Shown: piece after piece, positions 24,439 through 32,776 of the stretch
Numbering within the stretch: position 1 is the first letter of the stretch
How the letters are laid out: each line of letters begins with the position of its first letter
Source: Hyphomicrobiales bacterium
Lineage (GTDB): Bacteria; Pseudomonadota; Alphaproteobacteria; Rhizobiales; Beijerinckiaceae
Direction: 5' to 3'
Length of the DNA stretch: 64,000 bases
NCBI GenBank assembly: GCA_900466745.1
Contig: UBNE01000028.1
Coordinates: forward strand, 62,001 to 126,000
Position numbers and translations under genes: made by a program
The notes under the pieces: model-generated
What the model was told of the DNA's origin: nothing
The model's input: only the letters and a program-made list of their open reading frames with translations
Database searches by the model: none

Positions 24439-25336
24439 ACCACACGCCGCATCCCCGACCGCGCATGTCCTGGCCGGGTTGCAACTCTACGGCTATCGCC
24501 CCCAGGGCGACGAGCCCGATACACGCCCATTACCGGGCGAGGCCGATCTCGCTGGGGCCGTCACCGAGATCTTCGACGCGCTCGCCGGCACGCTCGGCGA
24601 CAGTGGCCTCGAGCCCGATCTTCCCGATCTGCTCTGGTCGGCCGTCCAGCTCTTCCACCGCGCCGCCGGCCGGATCGAACGCGAACTCGACCGCAATGAG
24701 CAGGCCCAGCGCCAGCTCGGCGCCGAGCAGGATGGCAGCGAGGTGCAATCCGTCTCATTGGAACGGCTGCTCACAGCCGGACAGAGTCTGGTCGGGCGCC
24801 GCGACGCCTTCGAGGCCATGCGCGACGAGGCCGCCGCGCACTATGAGCGCCATTGCGGAATGCCTTGGCGACCGCGGGCCGGCTCGCTAGTCAACCACAA
24901 GGCCGTGACCGCAACGCTGATCGACAGCCGCGACTTCCTGACGGCACGCAGACGCGCCCAACAGGAAGTGCTGCTGCCATCCGGGCCGAAGATCGCCTTC
25001 ACCGGCGGGCTCGACTGCAATGACCATCGGCTGATCTGGGATGCACTCGATCGGGTCCATGTCAAATATCCAGACATGGTCCTGTTGCACGGCAAGTCGA
25101 CCAAGGGCGCCGAGAAAATCGCGTCCCGTTGGGCAGATCACCGCAGCGTACCCCAGATCGGCTTTGCGCCCGACTGGGCACGACATGGCCGGGCCGCTCC
25201 CTTCCGGCGCAACGACGCCATGCTGGAGGTGCTTCCGGTCGGCGTCATGGTCTTTGCGGGCACCGGCATCCAGCAGAACCTTGCCGACAAGGCCACTGGC
25301 CTCGGCATCCCCGTCTGGAGATTCGGCAGCGTCTGA
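24410..25336 (+). CDS. DUF2493 (SLOG/YpsA-related) domain protein
   Basis: A 308-aa protein from ATG 24410, preceded by CGAGGAGACC; the open frame reaches further up but that part is low-complexity read-through of the parB deletion junction. The N-terminal 170 residues are helical. The C-terminal DUF2493 domain (about 185-300) has KIAFTGGLDCNDHRLIWDAL, then VLLHGKSTKGAEKIASRWA and GFAPDWARHGRAAPFRRN, the Rossmann-like SLOG pattern that binds nucleotide-derived ligands. Proteins of this kind are common next to DUF932/DUF736 on alphaproteobacterial plasmids; the function is not established. Confidence 0.82.
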   Translation: MRDEPDDHLEPHAASPTAHVLAGLQLYGYRPQGDEPDTRPLPGEADLAGAVTEIFDALAGTLGDSGLEPDLPDLLWSAVQLFHRAAGRIERELDRNEQAQRQLGAEQDGSEVQSVSLERLLTAGQSLVGRRDAFEAMRDEAAAHYERHCGMPWRPRAGSLVNHKAVTATLIDSRDFLTARRRAQQEVLLPSGPKIAFTGGLDCNDHRLIWDALDRVHVKYPDMVLLHGKSTKGAEKIASRWADHRSVPQIGFAPDWARHGRAAPFRRNDAMLEVLPVGVMVFAGTGIQQNLADKATGLGIPVWRFGSV

Positions 25337-25578
25337 GCACAGCCGTAGGGAGCCCGGCACCAGCGTCGAGCCAGGCCGTCCTTCTCTCTGAGCTCGCGAG
25401 CCTACCGGCAGGCGGCTCGCGTCAAGGACGGGCGGTTCCCCCAATTTTGCGCTCCGGCGCAGCCGGATCACAAAATCGGCTCCCCCGCCCGCCGGCAGGC
25501 CGGTCGCTGCGCGCTCCCTGACCCGATCCGCCAACACCTGGTCGGCGACCTCCCGTCATCGAGACAACGGAGGTTCAC

Positions 25579-25737
25579 ATGACCGAGTTCTTCGACATCC
25601 ACGCCGAGATCGCCGAGCTGCGCGCGGAGCTTGCTGACTGCATCCTCACCCGCGAGGAACATGCCGGAGCGCTTCGGCGCCTTGAGGAACTGCTCGCCGA
25701 GGTCGCGCGCCGCCGGGAAGAGGAGGAGGGAGCCTAA
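25579..25737 (+). CDS. Small acidic coiled-coil protein (52 aa)
   Basis: A short frame with a clear GGAGG site six bases before ATG 25579. The product (MTEFFDIHAEIAELRAELAD at the start, REEEEGA at the end) is almost all one charged amphipathic helix with leucine heptads, fitting a small dimerising coiled coil. Codon use resembles the neighbours. It lies between DUF2493 and DUF736 in the same direction. Function unknown. Confidence 0.6.
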   Translation: MTEFFDIHAEIAELRAELADCILTREEHAGALRRLEELLAEVARRREEEEGA

Positions 25738-26414
25738 GCTCCCTCCAATCCTGCCGCCGGTCGCGTCACCGCGACCGGCTTCGTCAGTTCGGCCGGCGCT
25801 GACGATGCCCCGCCGGAGCCGTCCGGTTGGGCAGGCGGGCCGCCCGCCCTTGCTTCGTCAGGCGAGCATTGCAGGGCCTGTCCCGTCATCCTCGTCGGCG
25901 AAGGGCGGACAGGTCGGCAGGGAACCCGATCGACGATTGCCGCTCATCGGGGCCATGCAGAGCCTTTGGAGCCGGGCGTCGCCATCATCCCGATCGGCCT
26001 GAGACCGGCGAAGCGGGTGCAATCGGTCGAAGTGTTGCTCGTCACGATGACGATCAGGCCCGGCCCTGGCGTAACGGGCGGGAGCGGCAGCCGGTGAGCC
26101 CCGATACCGGTTCTGCAAAAGCCCACCGAACTGGCCAGATTCTCCTTGGTCCCGCCAGTCGCGCGCTCCGAAACGGCCTCTTCAATGGGCTGATCTGACC
26201 GAAGGACGGCTCACGCCTCGACCGCCTATGGCGCAACAGCGGCGTCGAAACTTTCTTCCCCTGCCGGCTGTGCCGTCATTCCTCGCGAGCCAAGAAACTT
26301 CCTCCTTTGCTGTCAGGCCCCCGTCGGGGGTGCGCCGGCGCTCGCCTCCGGCCTGCCGATCGCCATCGAGGCCGCAACGGTGCGGGCTCGAAGCAGATAT
26401 CAAGGAGAACCACC
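25738..26414. other. Gene-free stretch before the DUF736 gene
   Basis: About 680 bases of GC-rich sequence. Frames on both strands are Arg/Pro/Gly-rich and differ in no way from chance reading of GC-rich DNA. No repeat, RNA gene or promoter could be supported. It may hold the DUF736 promoter. Confidence 0.5.
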
Positions 26415-26741
26415 ATGGCCACCATCGGCACCTTCAAGCAGACCGCCGCCAACGACTTCGTCGGCGACATCGTCACCCTCAGCGTCCAGGCCAAGGGCGT
26501 CCGGATCATCCCGGAAACCCGCGCCACCGGCGAGAACGCCCCCAGCCACCGCGTCTTCGTTGGCCGCGCCGAGATCGGCGCCGCCTGGGCCAAGCGCTCC
26601 AGCGAGGGCCGCGACTATCTCGGGCTCAAGCTCGACGATCCGAGCTTCAGTGCCCCGATCTTCGCCAACCTCTTCAACGACGAAGACGGCGAGAGCTACA
26701 GCCTGATCTGGTCCCGGCCCAGCCGCCGCAACGGCGAGTGA
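26415..26741 (+). CDS. DUF736 family protein
   Basis: A 108-aa protein matching DUF736 over its full length: MATIGTFKQTAANDFVGDI, LSVQAKGVRIIPE, then SHRVFVGRAEIGAAW and YLGLKLDDPSF. AAGGAGAA precedes ATG 26415. DUF736 proteins are abundant on plasmids and ICEs of Alphaproteobacteria and have no proven function. A GC-rich hairpin follows the stop. Codon bias is very strong toward C and G. Confidence 0.92.
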   Translation: MATIGTFKQTAANDFVGDIVTLSVQAKGVRIIPETRATGENAPSHRVFVGRAEIGAAWAKRSSEGRDYLGLKLDDPSFSAPIFANLFNDEDGESYSLIWSRPSRRNGE

Positions 26742-26754
26742 GGCCGCCACCCCA

Positions 26755-26780
26755 GCCCCGCCGGGTACCTCCGGCGGGGC
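26755..26780 (+). terminator. Hairpin after DUF736, possible terminator
   Basis: GCCCCGCCGG (26755-26764), six-base loop, CCGGCGGGGC (26771-26780): a perfect 10-bp stem 13 bases after the DUF736 stop. There is no T-run after it, so termination would be non-canonical or the stem stabilises the mRNA end. Confidence 0.45.
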
Positions 26781-26834
26781 ATCGCCATGCCCTTCAGAGA
26801 CAAGCCGGGCCGCGGATGCGCGCCCCGGCTTGTG

Positions 26835-27374
26835 TTATTCGTCCCGCCTGAGGCGGGCGGCTCGTTTCATATAAGCGAGCAACGCATTGCCCTCTGGCTG
26901 CGCACCGGGTTTCTCTGCAACGACTCCGCGCTTCGGCCGCTCCGGTAAAACAGTAGCGGCGGCATTGGCTTGCGTCGCAGGCTGCCGCTGGCGCCCAGCG
27001 GGCGCGAGATCAGGGCTTTTGGGCGACACGGGCAATCGGGCTGCTCTCTTCGGGATTTCGGGAGAGATCGCGCGGCGTGCTGGTGTCTCATCCGCCGCCT
27101 GACGCTCCGCGTGCTGCTTGCGCCATACCAGCGATTGGACATGCCCCCGCAGCAGCGGCCGCCCGTCGCTGCGGGTCGCTCCCGCCCGGAACAGCAAGGC
27201 GACGATGTCGCTCCATTCCAGGCCGCGGTGGCGGGCCCGCTCGAACCATCCGAGATGCTCGTCGATCACCCTGGCCAGTTTCAGGCGCCGCCCCTCCGGC
27301 CCCTGCATATCGGCCGCGATCGCCTCTGCTCCCTTCAGCAGATCCGTGTCGCTCGTGATCGATCGTTTCGCCAT
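26835..27374 (-). CDS. Hypothetical plasmid/ICE protein with disordered C-terminus
   Basis: A 179-aa basic protein. Residues 1-90 form a compact helical domain (MAKRSITSDTDLLKGAEAIA, LEWSDIVALLFRAGA, GHVQSLVWRKQ). Residues 95-165 are Pro/Ala/Arg-rich and probably disordered, then a final short basic helix. The layout resembles small DNA-binding accessory proteins of mobilisation or partition systems, but I cannot name the family. Convergent with DUF736. The AT-rich region upstream (27420-27510) with repeats may be its control region. Confidence 0.6.
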   Translation of the reverse strand: MAKRSITSDTDLLKGAEAIAADMQGPEGRRLKLARVIDEHLGWFERARHRGLEWSDIVALLFRAGATRSDGRPLLRGHVQSLVWRKQHAERQAADETPARRAISPEIPKRAARLPVSPKSPDLAPAGRQRQPATQANAAATVLPERPKRGVVAEKPGAQPEGNALLAYMKRAARLRRDE

Positions 27375-27449
27375 TCGCCTGCCCTAAGAACTCGGCCGAT
27401 TCCCTCAAGCCATACCTCGCAACATGATCGCATGCCTCAAATCGGATCG

Positions 27450-27484
27450 CATCAAAACAAATCACTCCACATCAGAACAAATTA
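27450..27484. repeat. Two imperfect 15-bp direct repeats in AT-rich DNA
   Basis: CATCAAAACAAATCA (27450-27464) and CATCAGAACAAATTA (27470-27484), 13 of 15 identical, 20 bases apart (two helical turns). They lie upstream of the minus-strand gene that starts at 27374, in the AT-rich boundary between the mobile region and the capsule locus. Spacing suits a protein-binding site. Confidence 0.4.
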
Positions 27485-27494
27485 ATTTAAATTA

Positions 27495-27508
27495 TGCACA
27501 CCTGTGCA
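27495..27508. promoter_or_regulatory. Palindrome TGCACA-CC-TGTGCA, possible operator
   Basis: A perfect 6-bp inverted repeat with a 2-base centre, just right of the direct repeats. A dimeric regulator could bind here. It is 52 bases beyond the end of the ACP gene and 121 bases upstream of the 27374 start. Confidence 0.35.
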
Positions 27509-27560
27509 CCTATGGTACGTGACGTGATCTCCAATTCGGAATGCAGTCGAAGTGAGCGGT

Positions 27561-27812
27561 TCATAGGCGTCTGGCAAGATATTCACAGAAGCTATCAACG
27601 GTCGGATGCTGATCGAGAATGTCTGGGTCGAGTTCGATCTGAAGTTTTTCTTCGACCGCCAGAATAAAATGAACCGCCATCGCGGAATCCAGACCTAATT
27701 CGGGGAAGGTCGCGGAGCGAGGGATACTGCCTGAGTCGATATCAAGAATCAAAGCCAACTCTCTAGTGCACAAGAGGTAAATTTCGCTAAATGTGTCCAT
27801 TTCCGGATTCAT
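27561..27812 (-). CDS. Stand-alone acyl carrier protein
   Basis: An 83-aa acyl carrier protein with the phosphopantetheine site at Ser43 in ELGLDSAMAV and the usual four-helix spacing. It starts 22 bases after the stop of the acyl-AMP ligase gene, so they form one operon. Dedicated ACPs next to fatty acyl-AMP ligases receive the activated acyl chain directly. The likely downstream partner is the polyketide synthase at 49932, for which it could deliver a starter chain. Or it feeds the oxoamine synthase. Confidence 0.88.
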   Translation of the reverse strand: MNPEMDTFSEIYLLCTRELALILDIDSGSIPRSATFPELGLDSAMAVHFILAVEEKLQIELDPDILDQHPTVDSFCEYLARRL

Positions 27813-27834
27813 TCACCTAGATATCAGATTACCT

Positions 27835-29574
27835 TTACGATAAACTAAAAACTTCAAATTCACTATCGAGCCAAAGTTGTCTGGCTAGAAAACGTTGAAC
27901 TTTTCCGCTCGTCGTTTTTGGCAGGGCCCCGGGTTTGATCAGCGTGATCTTAGCGATCGAAATCTCATGGGCTTCAATAACGGCAGCCCGGATTGCAGCC
28001 TCAATCACGCGACAATCCAGCCCATGCCGATGGGTGCGCTCGACCTCCTGGACCAGAACGATCTTTTCCAGCCCTGATCGGTCCGGAACGGTGAACACCG
28101 CTCCATGATCGCGGCGAAGGGCAGGATGGGCTTCGGCCGCAGTCGCCTCGATGTCCTGGGGATAGTGATTGACACCGCGGATGATCAGCAGGTCCTTCAA
28201 TCTGCCAAGAAGGAACAGGCCCAGTTCGGCATCCAGATGGCCGAGGTCCCCCGTCCGCAACCAACCTTCAGCCGGCGCGGACTCCCCTGCTATCGCAGCG
28301 CGGAAGAGCTGCTGGGTATCGGCCGATTTCGCCCAGTAGCCTTGCGCCACGCTGGCGCCCCGGATCCACACTTCACCCACTCTTGACGGCGCCAGGCGCT
28401 GGCGCGTGTCAGGATCGACAATGGCGATCTCAAGTCCATCGGCTACAACGCCACAGCAGACAATCGACGCAGTGTCCGCGTCCGCAGTGGGCTCGACGAT
28501 CTCGCGCTCCTGCAGGGCCCGAACACTCATATCCTTCAGCACAGGCCCTTTCGCTGCCGCCGCAGGCGCACTGACCATCAGGGTTGCCTCAGCCAGCCCG
28601 TAAGCCGGACGCAGGACTTCCGCGCGAAAACCATAAGGGGCGAAACAATTCGTGAAGCGTTGCAGTGTGCTGGTGCGCACAGGCTCGGCGGCATTGATCG
28701 CGAGGCGCCAGCCACTTAGGTCGACGCCCTCCATCTGCTCCGGACGGAAGCGGTCCACGCACAGATCGTAAGCGAAATTCGGTGCAGCTGCGGCCTCTGC
28801 TCCGAAACGGCTGATGTTCCGCAGCCAACCGAGCGGCCTGTGCATGAAACCTGAAGGTGGCATCAGGATGCTGGTCGCTCCGCAGTAAAGCGGCAGCAGC
28901 AGGTTCAGGATGAGCCCCATATCATGATAGTGAGGCACCCAATTGACATGGCGAGCGCCGGCGCTGGTGCCAAACCGCGCCTGCATCATCGTGAGATTGG
29001 CGAGAAGATTGCCATGCGTCACCATCACGCCCCGTGGCGAGCTCGTCGAACCGGAGGTATACTGGAGAAAAGCGAGCGTATCGCATTCAACCGCCTTCAC
29101 AGATGAGCGGGCGACATCCTCGCGGCCAAGGACTACCGGGACATGCACGATCCCCTGCCCGGCGAGTTGCTCCAGAAAGGCGGGCCGTAACCCATCCCAG
29201 TCGCCGCCTGGTGTCAGAACCAGACGCGGCGAGCAGTCGGCGATGATGGCGGCGCTCGCGTCCGCCCGCGCCCTTTTGCGCGGCAGCATGAGCGGGACGG
29301 CCACGACCCTGGCGATCAGGCAGGCAAGATACGCCACGATAAATTCGAGGCCCGTCGGAAAGACGAGCAATGCTCGCTCTCCTGGCCGGCTCCGCTCCGA
29401 CAGATCGGCCGCCAACGCGCTTGCCTCGCGAAGCAGCGCCGCGAAAGTCAGCTCTGATACGACGCCATGAGCGTCGGAGGTCAAGGCGACTGCAGATTGC
29501 GCCCCTCGCGTACCGGCATGATGTACCAGCACCTCCGGTAGCGACAAATGGTCGTTCATGTCACTTGAACCCAT
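27835..29574 (-). CDS. Fatty acyl-AMP ligase (FAAL, FadD-like)
   Basis: A 579-aa adenylating enzyme. The ATP-binding loop is YTSGSTSSPRGV (about 172-183). The conserved NWVPHYHDMGLI and the C-terminal GRLKDLLIIRGVNHYPQDIE are hallmarks of the FAAL branch, which makes acyl-adenylates and passes them to an ACP and not to CoA. Start ATG 29574 has GAGG eight bases upstream; a TTG two codons further up is possible. It is co-transcribed with the ACP. In the capsule context it probably supplies the starter acyl chain for the RkpA-like synthase. Confidence 0.9.
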   Translation of the reverse strand: MGSSDMNDHLSLPEVLVHHAGTRGAQSAVALTSDAHGVVSELTFAALLREASALAADLSERSRPGERALLVFPTGLEFIVAYLACLIARVVAVPLMLPRKRARADASAAIIADCSPRLVLTPGGDWDGLRPAFLEQLAGQGIVHVPVVLGREDVARSSVKAVECDTLAFLQYTSGSTSSPRGVMVTHGNLLANLTMMQARFGTSAGARHVNWVPHYHDMGLILNLLLPLYCGATSILMPPSGFMHRPLGWLRNISRFGAEAAAAPNFAYDLCVDRFRPEQMEGVDLSGWRLAINAAEPVRTSTLQRFTNCFAPYGFRAEVLRPAYGLAEATLMVSAPAAAAKGPVLKDMSVRALQEREIVEPTADADTASIVCCGVVADGLEIAIVDPDTRQRLAPSRVGEVWIRGASVAQGYWAKSADTQQLFRAAIAGESAPAEGWLRTGDLGHLDAELGLFLLGRLKDLLIIRGVNHYPQDIEATAAEAHPALRRDHGAVFTVPDRSGLEKIVLVQEVERTHRHGLDCRVIEAAIRAAVIEAHEISIAKITLIKPGALPKTTSGKVQRFLARQLWLDSEFEVFSLS

Positions 29575-29720
29575 CAGCAACGCCTCGAGTACGTCTCGAT
29601 AAACATGTGGAGACCGTCAATTGCATATCGCATCGCAATAGATGCCTCTTGGCCACGCTTGCAAGAAGCGGGGGAACAAGGCAGCTGTTTCAATGAACCG
29701 CGTTACTGGAGCGCCGGATC

Positions 29721-31472
29721 ATGATGGATGGGCGGCAGAATGATGAATCAGTTCCTTCGGCGGCAGCGTCCGGGGAACGTGATCTTCTGCCTCTCATGGA
29801 GGTCCAACCGCCCGGCCGGCGCAACCGTGACGGTACGGTCTCTTATTGGCTGGTTCCGCCTCTAGACCATCTGATGTACGGCCCGTTTCTGCGCTTAGCA
29901 GCAGGGCGTTATTGCCTGAGCTTCAAGGCACAGGTCGGCCTGGCATTGCCTGGAGATCATCCCATCCTAGGAGTCGAAATCGTCGCACAGAACCGAGTCC
30001 TGCGAGCCTGGAGAGACTTCACCGCTGCCGAGCTTCGAAGCGGCACGCAGCAGATGCTGTTCGAAGTGCCAGATGCGATCGGTGCAGGATCAGAGAGCGA
30101 CGCTCCGTTCGAGTTTCGCTTCACCGCGTTTGGACGCGGCACGTTTCGTGTGACCGAGCTTTCTCTGCGACCGCTCCGCTCGATCGATACGCCCTTTGAC
30201 CAACAGATGATATGGCGCCTGCTCGATCGCTTCCGCCGGGTTCCAGTACCCGGGTGCATGAGGATTTCGCCGCTATCGATCAGCCATCTCAAGTTCGGGC
30301 GGCCCTGGACACGCTTCTGTCTGCCGAGCGGCCGTTTCACGCTCGATCTGGAATTCGAACTCTTTTCGCTCAAGCGAGCCGAAAGTCCCGCGCTCGAAGT
30401 TCGGCTCGTCGATCATGAAAGACATGTTGTTATCGAGAAGCAGTTTCTGGGTCGGGACCTCGATGGCAACAAGCTGTCCATTCCGTTTTCCGTTCCTGCC
30501 GATATGAGTTACGAAGCCGGCCGGCCGGCCCGGTTGCGGATCGAGATAAACCATTTCGGGACCATCCGGTTGGCGCTCAATGACATCCGTGTCGTCCGCG
30601 TTGGCGGAGTGACGGAAAACGAGGTTTATGTACCTCGGCCATTCACCACCGCTGTCCCCTTGCGCAAGAACCTCCTCGTTCTCGGCAATTGCCAGGCCCG
30701 GATCGTGGCTCGGGCCCTGCAAAACCACCGCGGCTTTTCCCGACAGTTCCAAGTTTTTCATCATGAGCTCGAGCTGCCACAGAATTTGCGACAGCAAGCC
30801 CTGAGCGACCTTGAGGCCAGCGACATCCTGTTGATTCAGGACATCAAGGAATGGGAAATGTATCCGCTTCGCGAGCATGTCCCGCCGGGCGCACAGATTC
30901 TGCGTTACCCTTGCGTACGCTTCGCTTCGCTGTGGCCCTTTGACGCGTTCAACGGCCCCGACGATAAGCTCGCGGCAGCCAAGGACTATCCAAATTTCGA
31001 GTTTACATATTTCGATGGGCTATTAGCTCGACTCCGTCGGGAGATTCCCGATCCAGAGGAGCGCTTCAGCGTCTACCGCGACCTTGCAATTGACGGGATC
31101 ATCAATCCCGCCCGGCTTCATATGTTCGAAGAACGACGCCTCCTTGCCATGGATCAGAAGTTCGACATAGGCGTTGGAGCCTTCATCCTCGAGAATTTTC
31201 GGAAACGGCGGCTGTTTCACACAACCGCCCATCCCAACGGCAAGCTGCTCAACATGCTCCTTGCCTATATCGGCCGCGAACTCGGGGTCTCTTGCACGTA
31301 TTGGACCACGTTGGGGTTGGATACGCTCCGCGACCTGCAAGTACCGGTTCATCCTGCTGTGGCGAAGAAGTTATCCGTGATCTGGGCCAATGAGAGAACC
31401 CACTATCGCTATCGTGGTCGTATGGTGACGTGGGAGCAGTACTTCCAAAAATACATTACTCACTACGGTTAG
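29721..31472 (+). CDS. WcbI-type capsule protein with N-terminal beta-sandwich modules
   Basis: A 583-aa protein. The C-terminal 270 residues match the WcbI family (putative polysaccharide acetyltransferase/esterase fold): LLVLGNCQARIVARAL (around 318), then ILLIQDI, and a late HPNGKLLNMLL histidine motif. The N-terminal 300 residues hold two beta-rich modules beginning YGPFLRLAAGRYCLSF (about 53) and FCLPSGRFTLDLEFEL (about 195), similar to a module in the gene at 59959. WcbI proteins are encoded in capsule loci, and the usual family length is near 300, so this is a fusion. It is divergent from the acyl-AMP ligase gene across 146 bases that must hold both promoters. Confidence 0.78.
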   Translation: MMDGRQNDESVPSAAASGERDLLPLMEVQPPGRRNRDGTVSYWLVPPLDHLMYGPFLRLAAGRYCLSFKAQVGLALPGDHPILGVEIVAQNRVLRAWRDFTAAELRSGTQQMLFEVPDAIGAGSESDAPFEFRFTAFGRGTFRVTELSLRPLRSIDTPFDQQMIWRLLDRFRRVPVPGCMRISPLSISHLKFGRPWTRFCLPSGRFTLDLEFELFSLKRAESPALEVRLVDHERHVVIEKQFLGRDLDGNKLSIPFSVPADMSYEAGRPARLRIEINHFGTIRLALNDIRVVRVGGVTENEVYVPRPFTTAVPLRKNLLVLGNCQARIVARALQNHRGFSRQFQVFHHELELPQNLRQQALSDLEASDILLIQDIKEWEMYPLREHVPPGAQILRYPCVRFASLWPFDAFNGPDDKLAAAKDYPNFEFTYFDGLLARLRREIPDPEERFSVYRDLAIDGIINPARLHMFEERRLLAMDQKFDIGVGAFILENFRKRRLFHTTAHPNGKLLNMLLAYIGRELGVSCTYWTTLGLDTLRDLQVPVHPAVAKKLSVIWANERTHYRYRGRMVTWEQYFQKYITHYG

Positions 31473-31527
31473 AGCTCCAAAGAGGTGGCCAGATTGGCCT
31501 CACCGTTGCGACTTCAGCCGCTGTCGA

Positions 31528-32412
31528 TTAGTCTGGAAAACGCTGCAGCAGTCGGCGCTGGCGGCGGAGAAAGAACGGAGCGTAGAGGCTGTGGCATAGT
31601 CCAAAAAGCGCCATCAGGCGTGACGGCACCAGAAGGAAGCGCCCGGCTTCCGCCTGTCGGATCATCGATTCGGCAACCCAGTCGGCCGATAGCGTGCCTC
31701 CTCCCCGCGCGATCAGGCGCGTCACCGTTGGACGGCGACTGTTGTCATAGGCGAGTTGGGGCGTATCAGTATCGGGGGGACAGGCGACGCTGACGGAGAT
31801 GCCAAATGGCGCGAGCTCGCTAAAAAGCGTCTCCGCTAGGGCGCGGACTGCAAACTTGCTTGGCCCATAGCCGGAATAACCAGCAATGCCGGTAAACGCC
31901 GCAGCGCTCGCGACCAGCGTCATCCGCCCTCGTCCTGCGGACTGCATTGCCGGCGCAACAGCCCGTACGAGGTGAAGCGTTCCGAAATAGTTGGTTTCCA
32001 TCTGCGCCCGATGCGAGGCAAGATCCAGATCCATGAACAAGCCGGGTTCGACAATGCCGGCCGAGGTGATCAGCCAATCAATCCGGCCATGGCGCGCGAG
32101 GATCGAAGCGACCGCCGCCTCACATGTGACCGCTTCGCCCACATCCACGGAGTGGACTTCAGCCAAGGGAAACGCCCCTTCCTGCAGGTTCCGCTGGGCT
32201 TCGCACAGCCGCTCCTCGTTTCGCCCAAGGAGAACGACCAGATAGCCGCGTTGTTGCAGTTGCCTAGCGCAAGCCAACCCAATCCCGCTCGATCCACCGG
32301 AGATGACCGCCACTGGCTGCTGGCTGAGCTGCACCGACACCGCAATCCTCGACCTTGACGCCCCCGTTCTCGCAAAATCCTGCGGGATTGCCCGCGTGTC
32401 CTGCGCTAACAC
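31528..32412 (-). CDS. Short-chain dehydrogenase/reductase, RkpH/ketosphinganine-reductase-like
   Basis: A 294-aa classical SDR: cofactor loop SGGSSGIG (about 38-45), NYFGTLHLV, catalytic serine in VASAAAF and YxxxK as YGPSK (around 175-179). The ending with a hydrophobic patch and RRQRR suggests membrane contact. Fold and context resemble 3-ketosphinganine reductases and RkpH of Sinorhizobium. It would reduce the keto group of the alpha-oxoamine made by the RkpG-like enzyme to an amino alcohol. The GTG start at 32412 is uncertain; the conserved core starts near residue 31. Confidence 0.82.
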   Translation of the reverse strand: MLAQDTRAIPQDFARTGASRSRIAVSVQLSQQPVAVISGGSSGIGLACARQLQQRGYLVVLLGRNEERLCEAQRNLQEGAFPLAEVHSVDVGEAVTCEAAVASILARHGRIDWLITSAGIVEPGLFMDLDLASHRAQMETNYFGTLHLVRAVAPAMQSAGRGRMTLVASAAAFTGIAGYSGYGPSKFAVRALAETLFSELAPFGISVSVACPPDTDTPQLAYDNSRRPTVTRLIARGGGTLSADWVAESMIRQAEAGRFLLVPSRLMALFGLCHSLYAPFFLRRQRRLLQRFPD

Positions 32413-32776
32413 GGCAGGCTTAACCCTATGCCTTCTTCAACGCAAAACGCACCTTTCGGCAGCAGTGTCTCAACCTTCTTCAAACACTTGTTCAGTGCTC
32501 TTCTCTATGAACGATTCGCAAGGTCGCAACTCATCAGGGTTCGCGATCAAACCTGATTTCGGCAATTTCACACGATAATTTTTCGCCGGCTTGCCCATAT
32601 AGTTTCATCTTCTTGGAAGGTGAAGCCCTCCAGAGAACATATCGAGCTTAAGCATATCGCTGCGACGAAAAGAGCTTGCTTGACATAGGGTTATCCTGCT
32701 GGCTATCCGACGCCCGGCTGCAGGAGCGCCACATGGTTGTCGCCGGCGGTCGGATTTGGATTGCGAGTTGCCGGAC
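32413..32776. other. Divergent promoter region between the SDR and manC
   Basis: 364 bases without a gene. It holds the upstream region of the minus-strand SDR and the candidate manC promoter at 32680-32708. The stretch 32480-32600 is less GC-rich than the flanks. No repeats seen. Confidence 0.5.
32680..32708 (+). promoter_or_regulatory. Candidate sigma-70-type promoter of manC
   Basis: A perfect TTGACA at 32680-32685 followed, 17 bases later, by CTATCC (32703-32708). The -35 is ideal and the -10 weak, as is common in Alphaproteobacteria. Transcription would start near 32716, about 60 bases before the manC ATG. Confidence 0.4.

Noticed and set aside
26228-26851. 207-codon plus-strand frame across DUF736
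   Set aside because: Arg/Pro/His-rich, overlaps the well-supported DUF736 gene in another frame.
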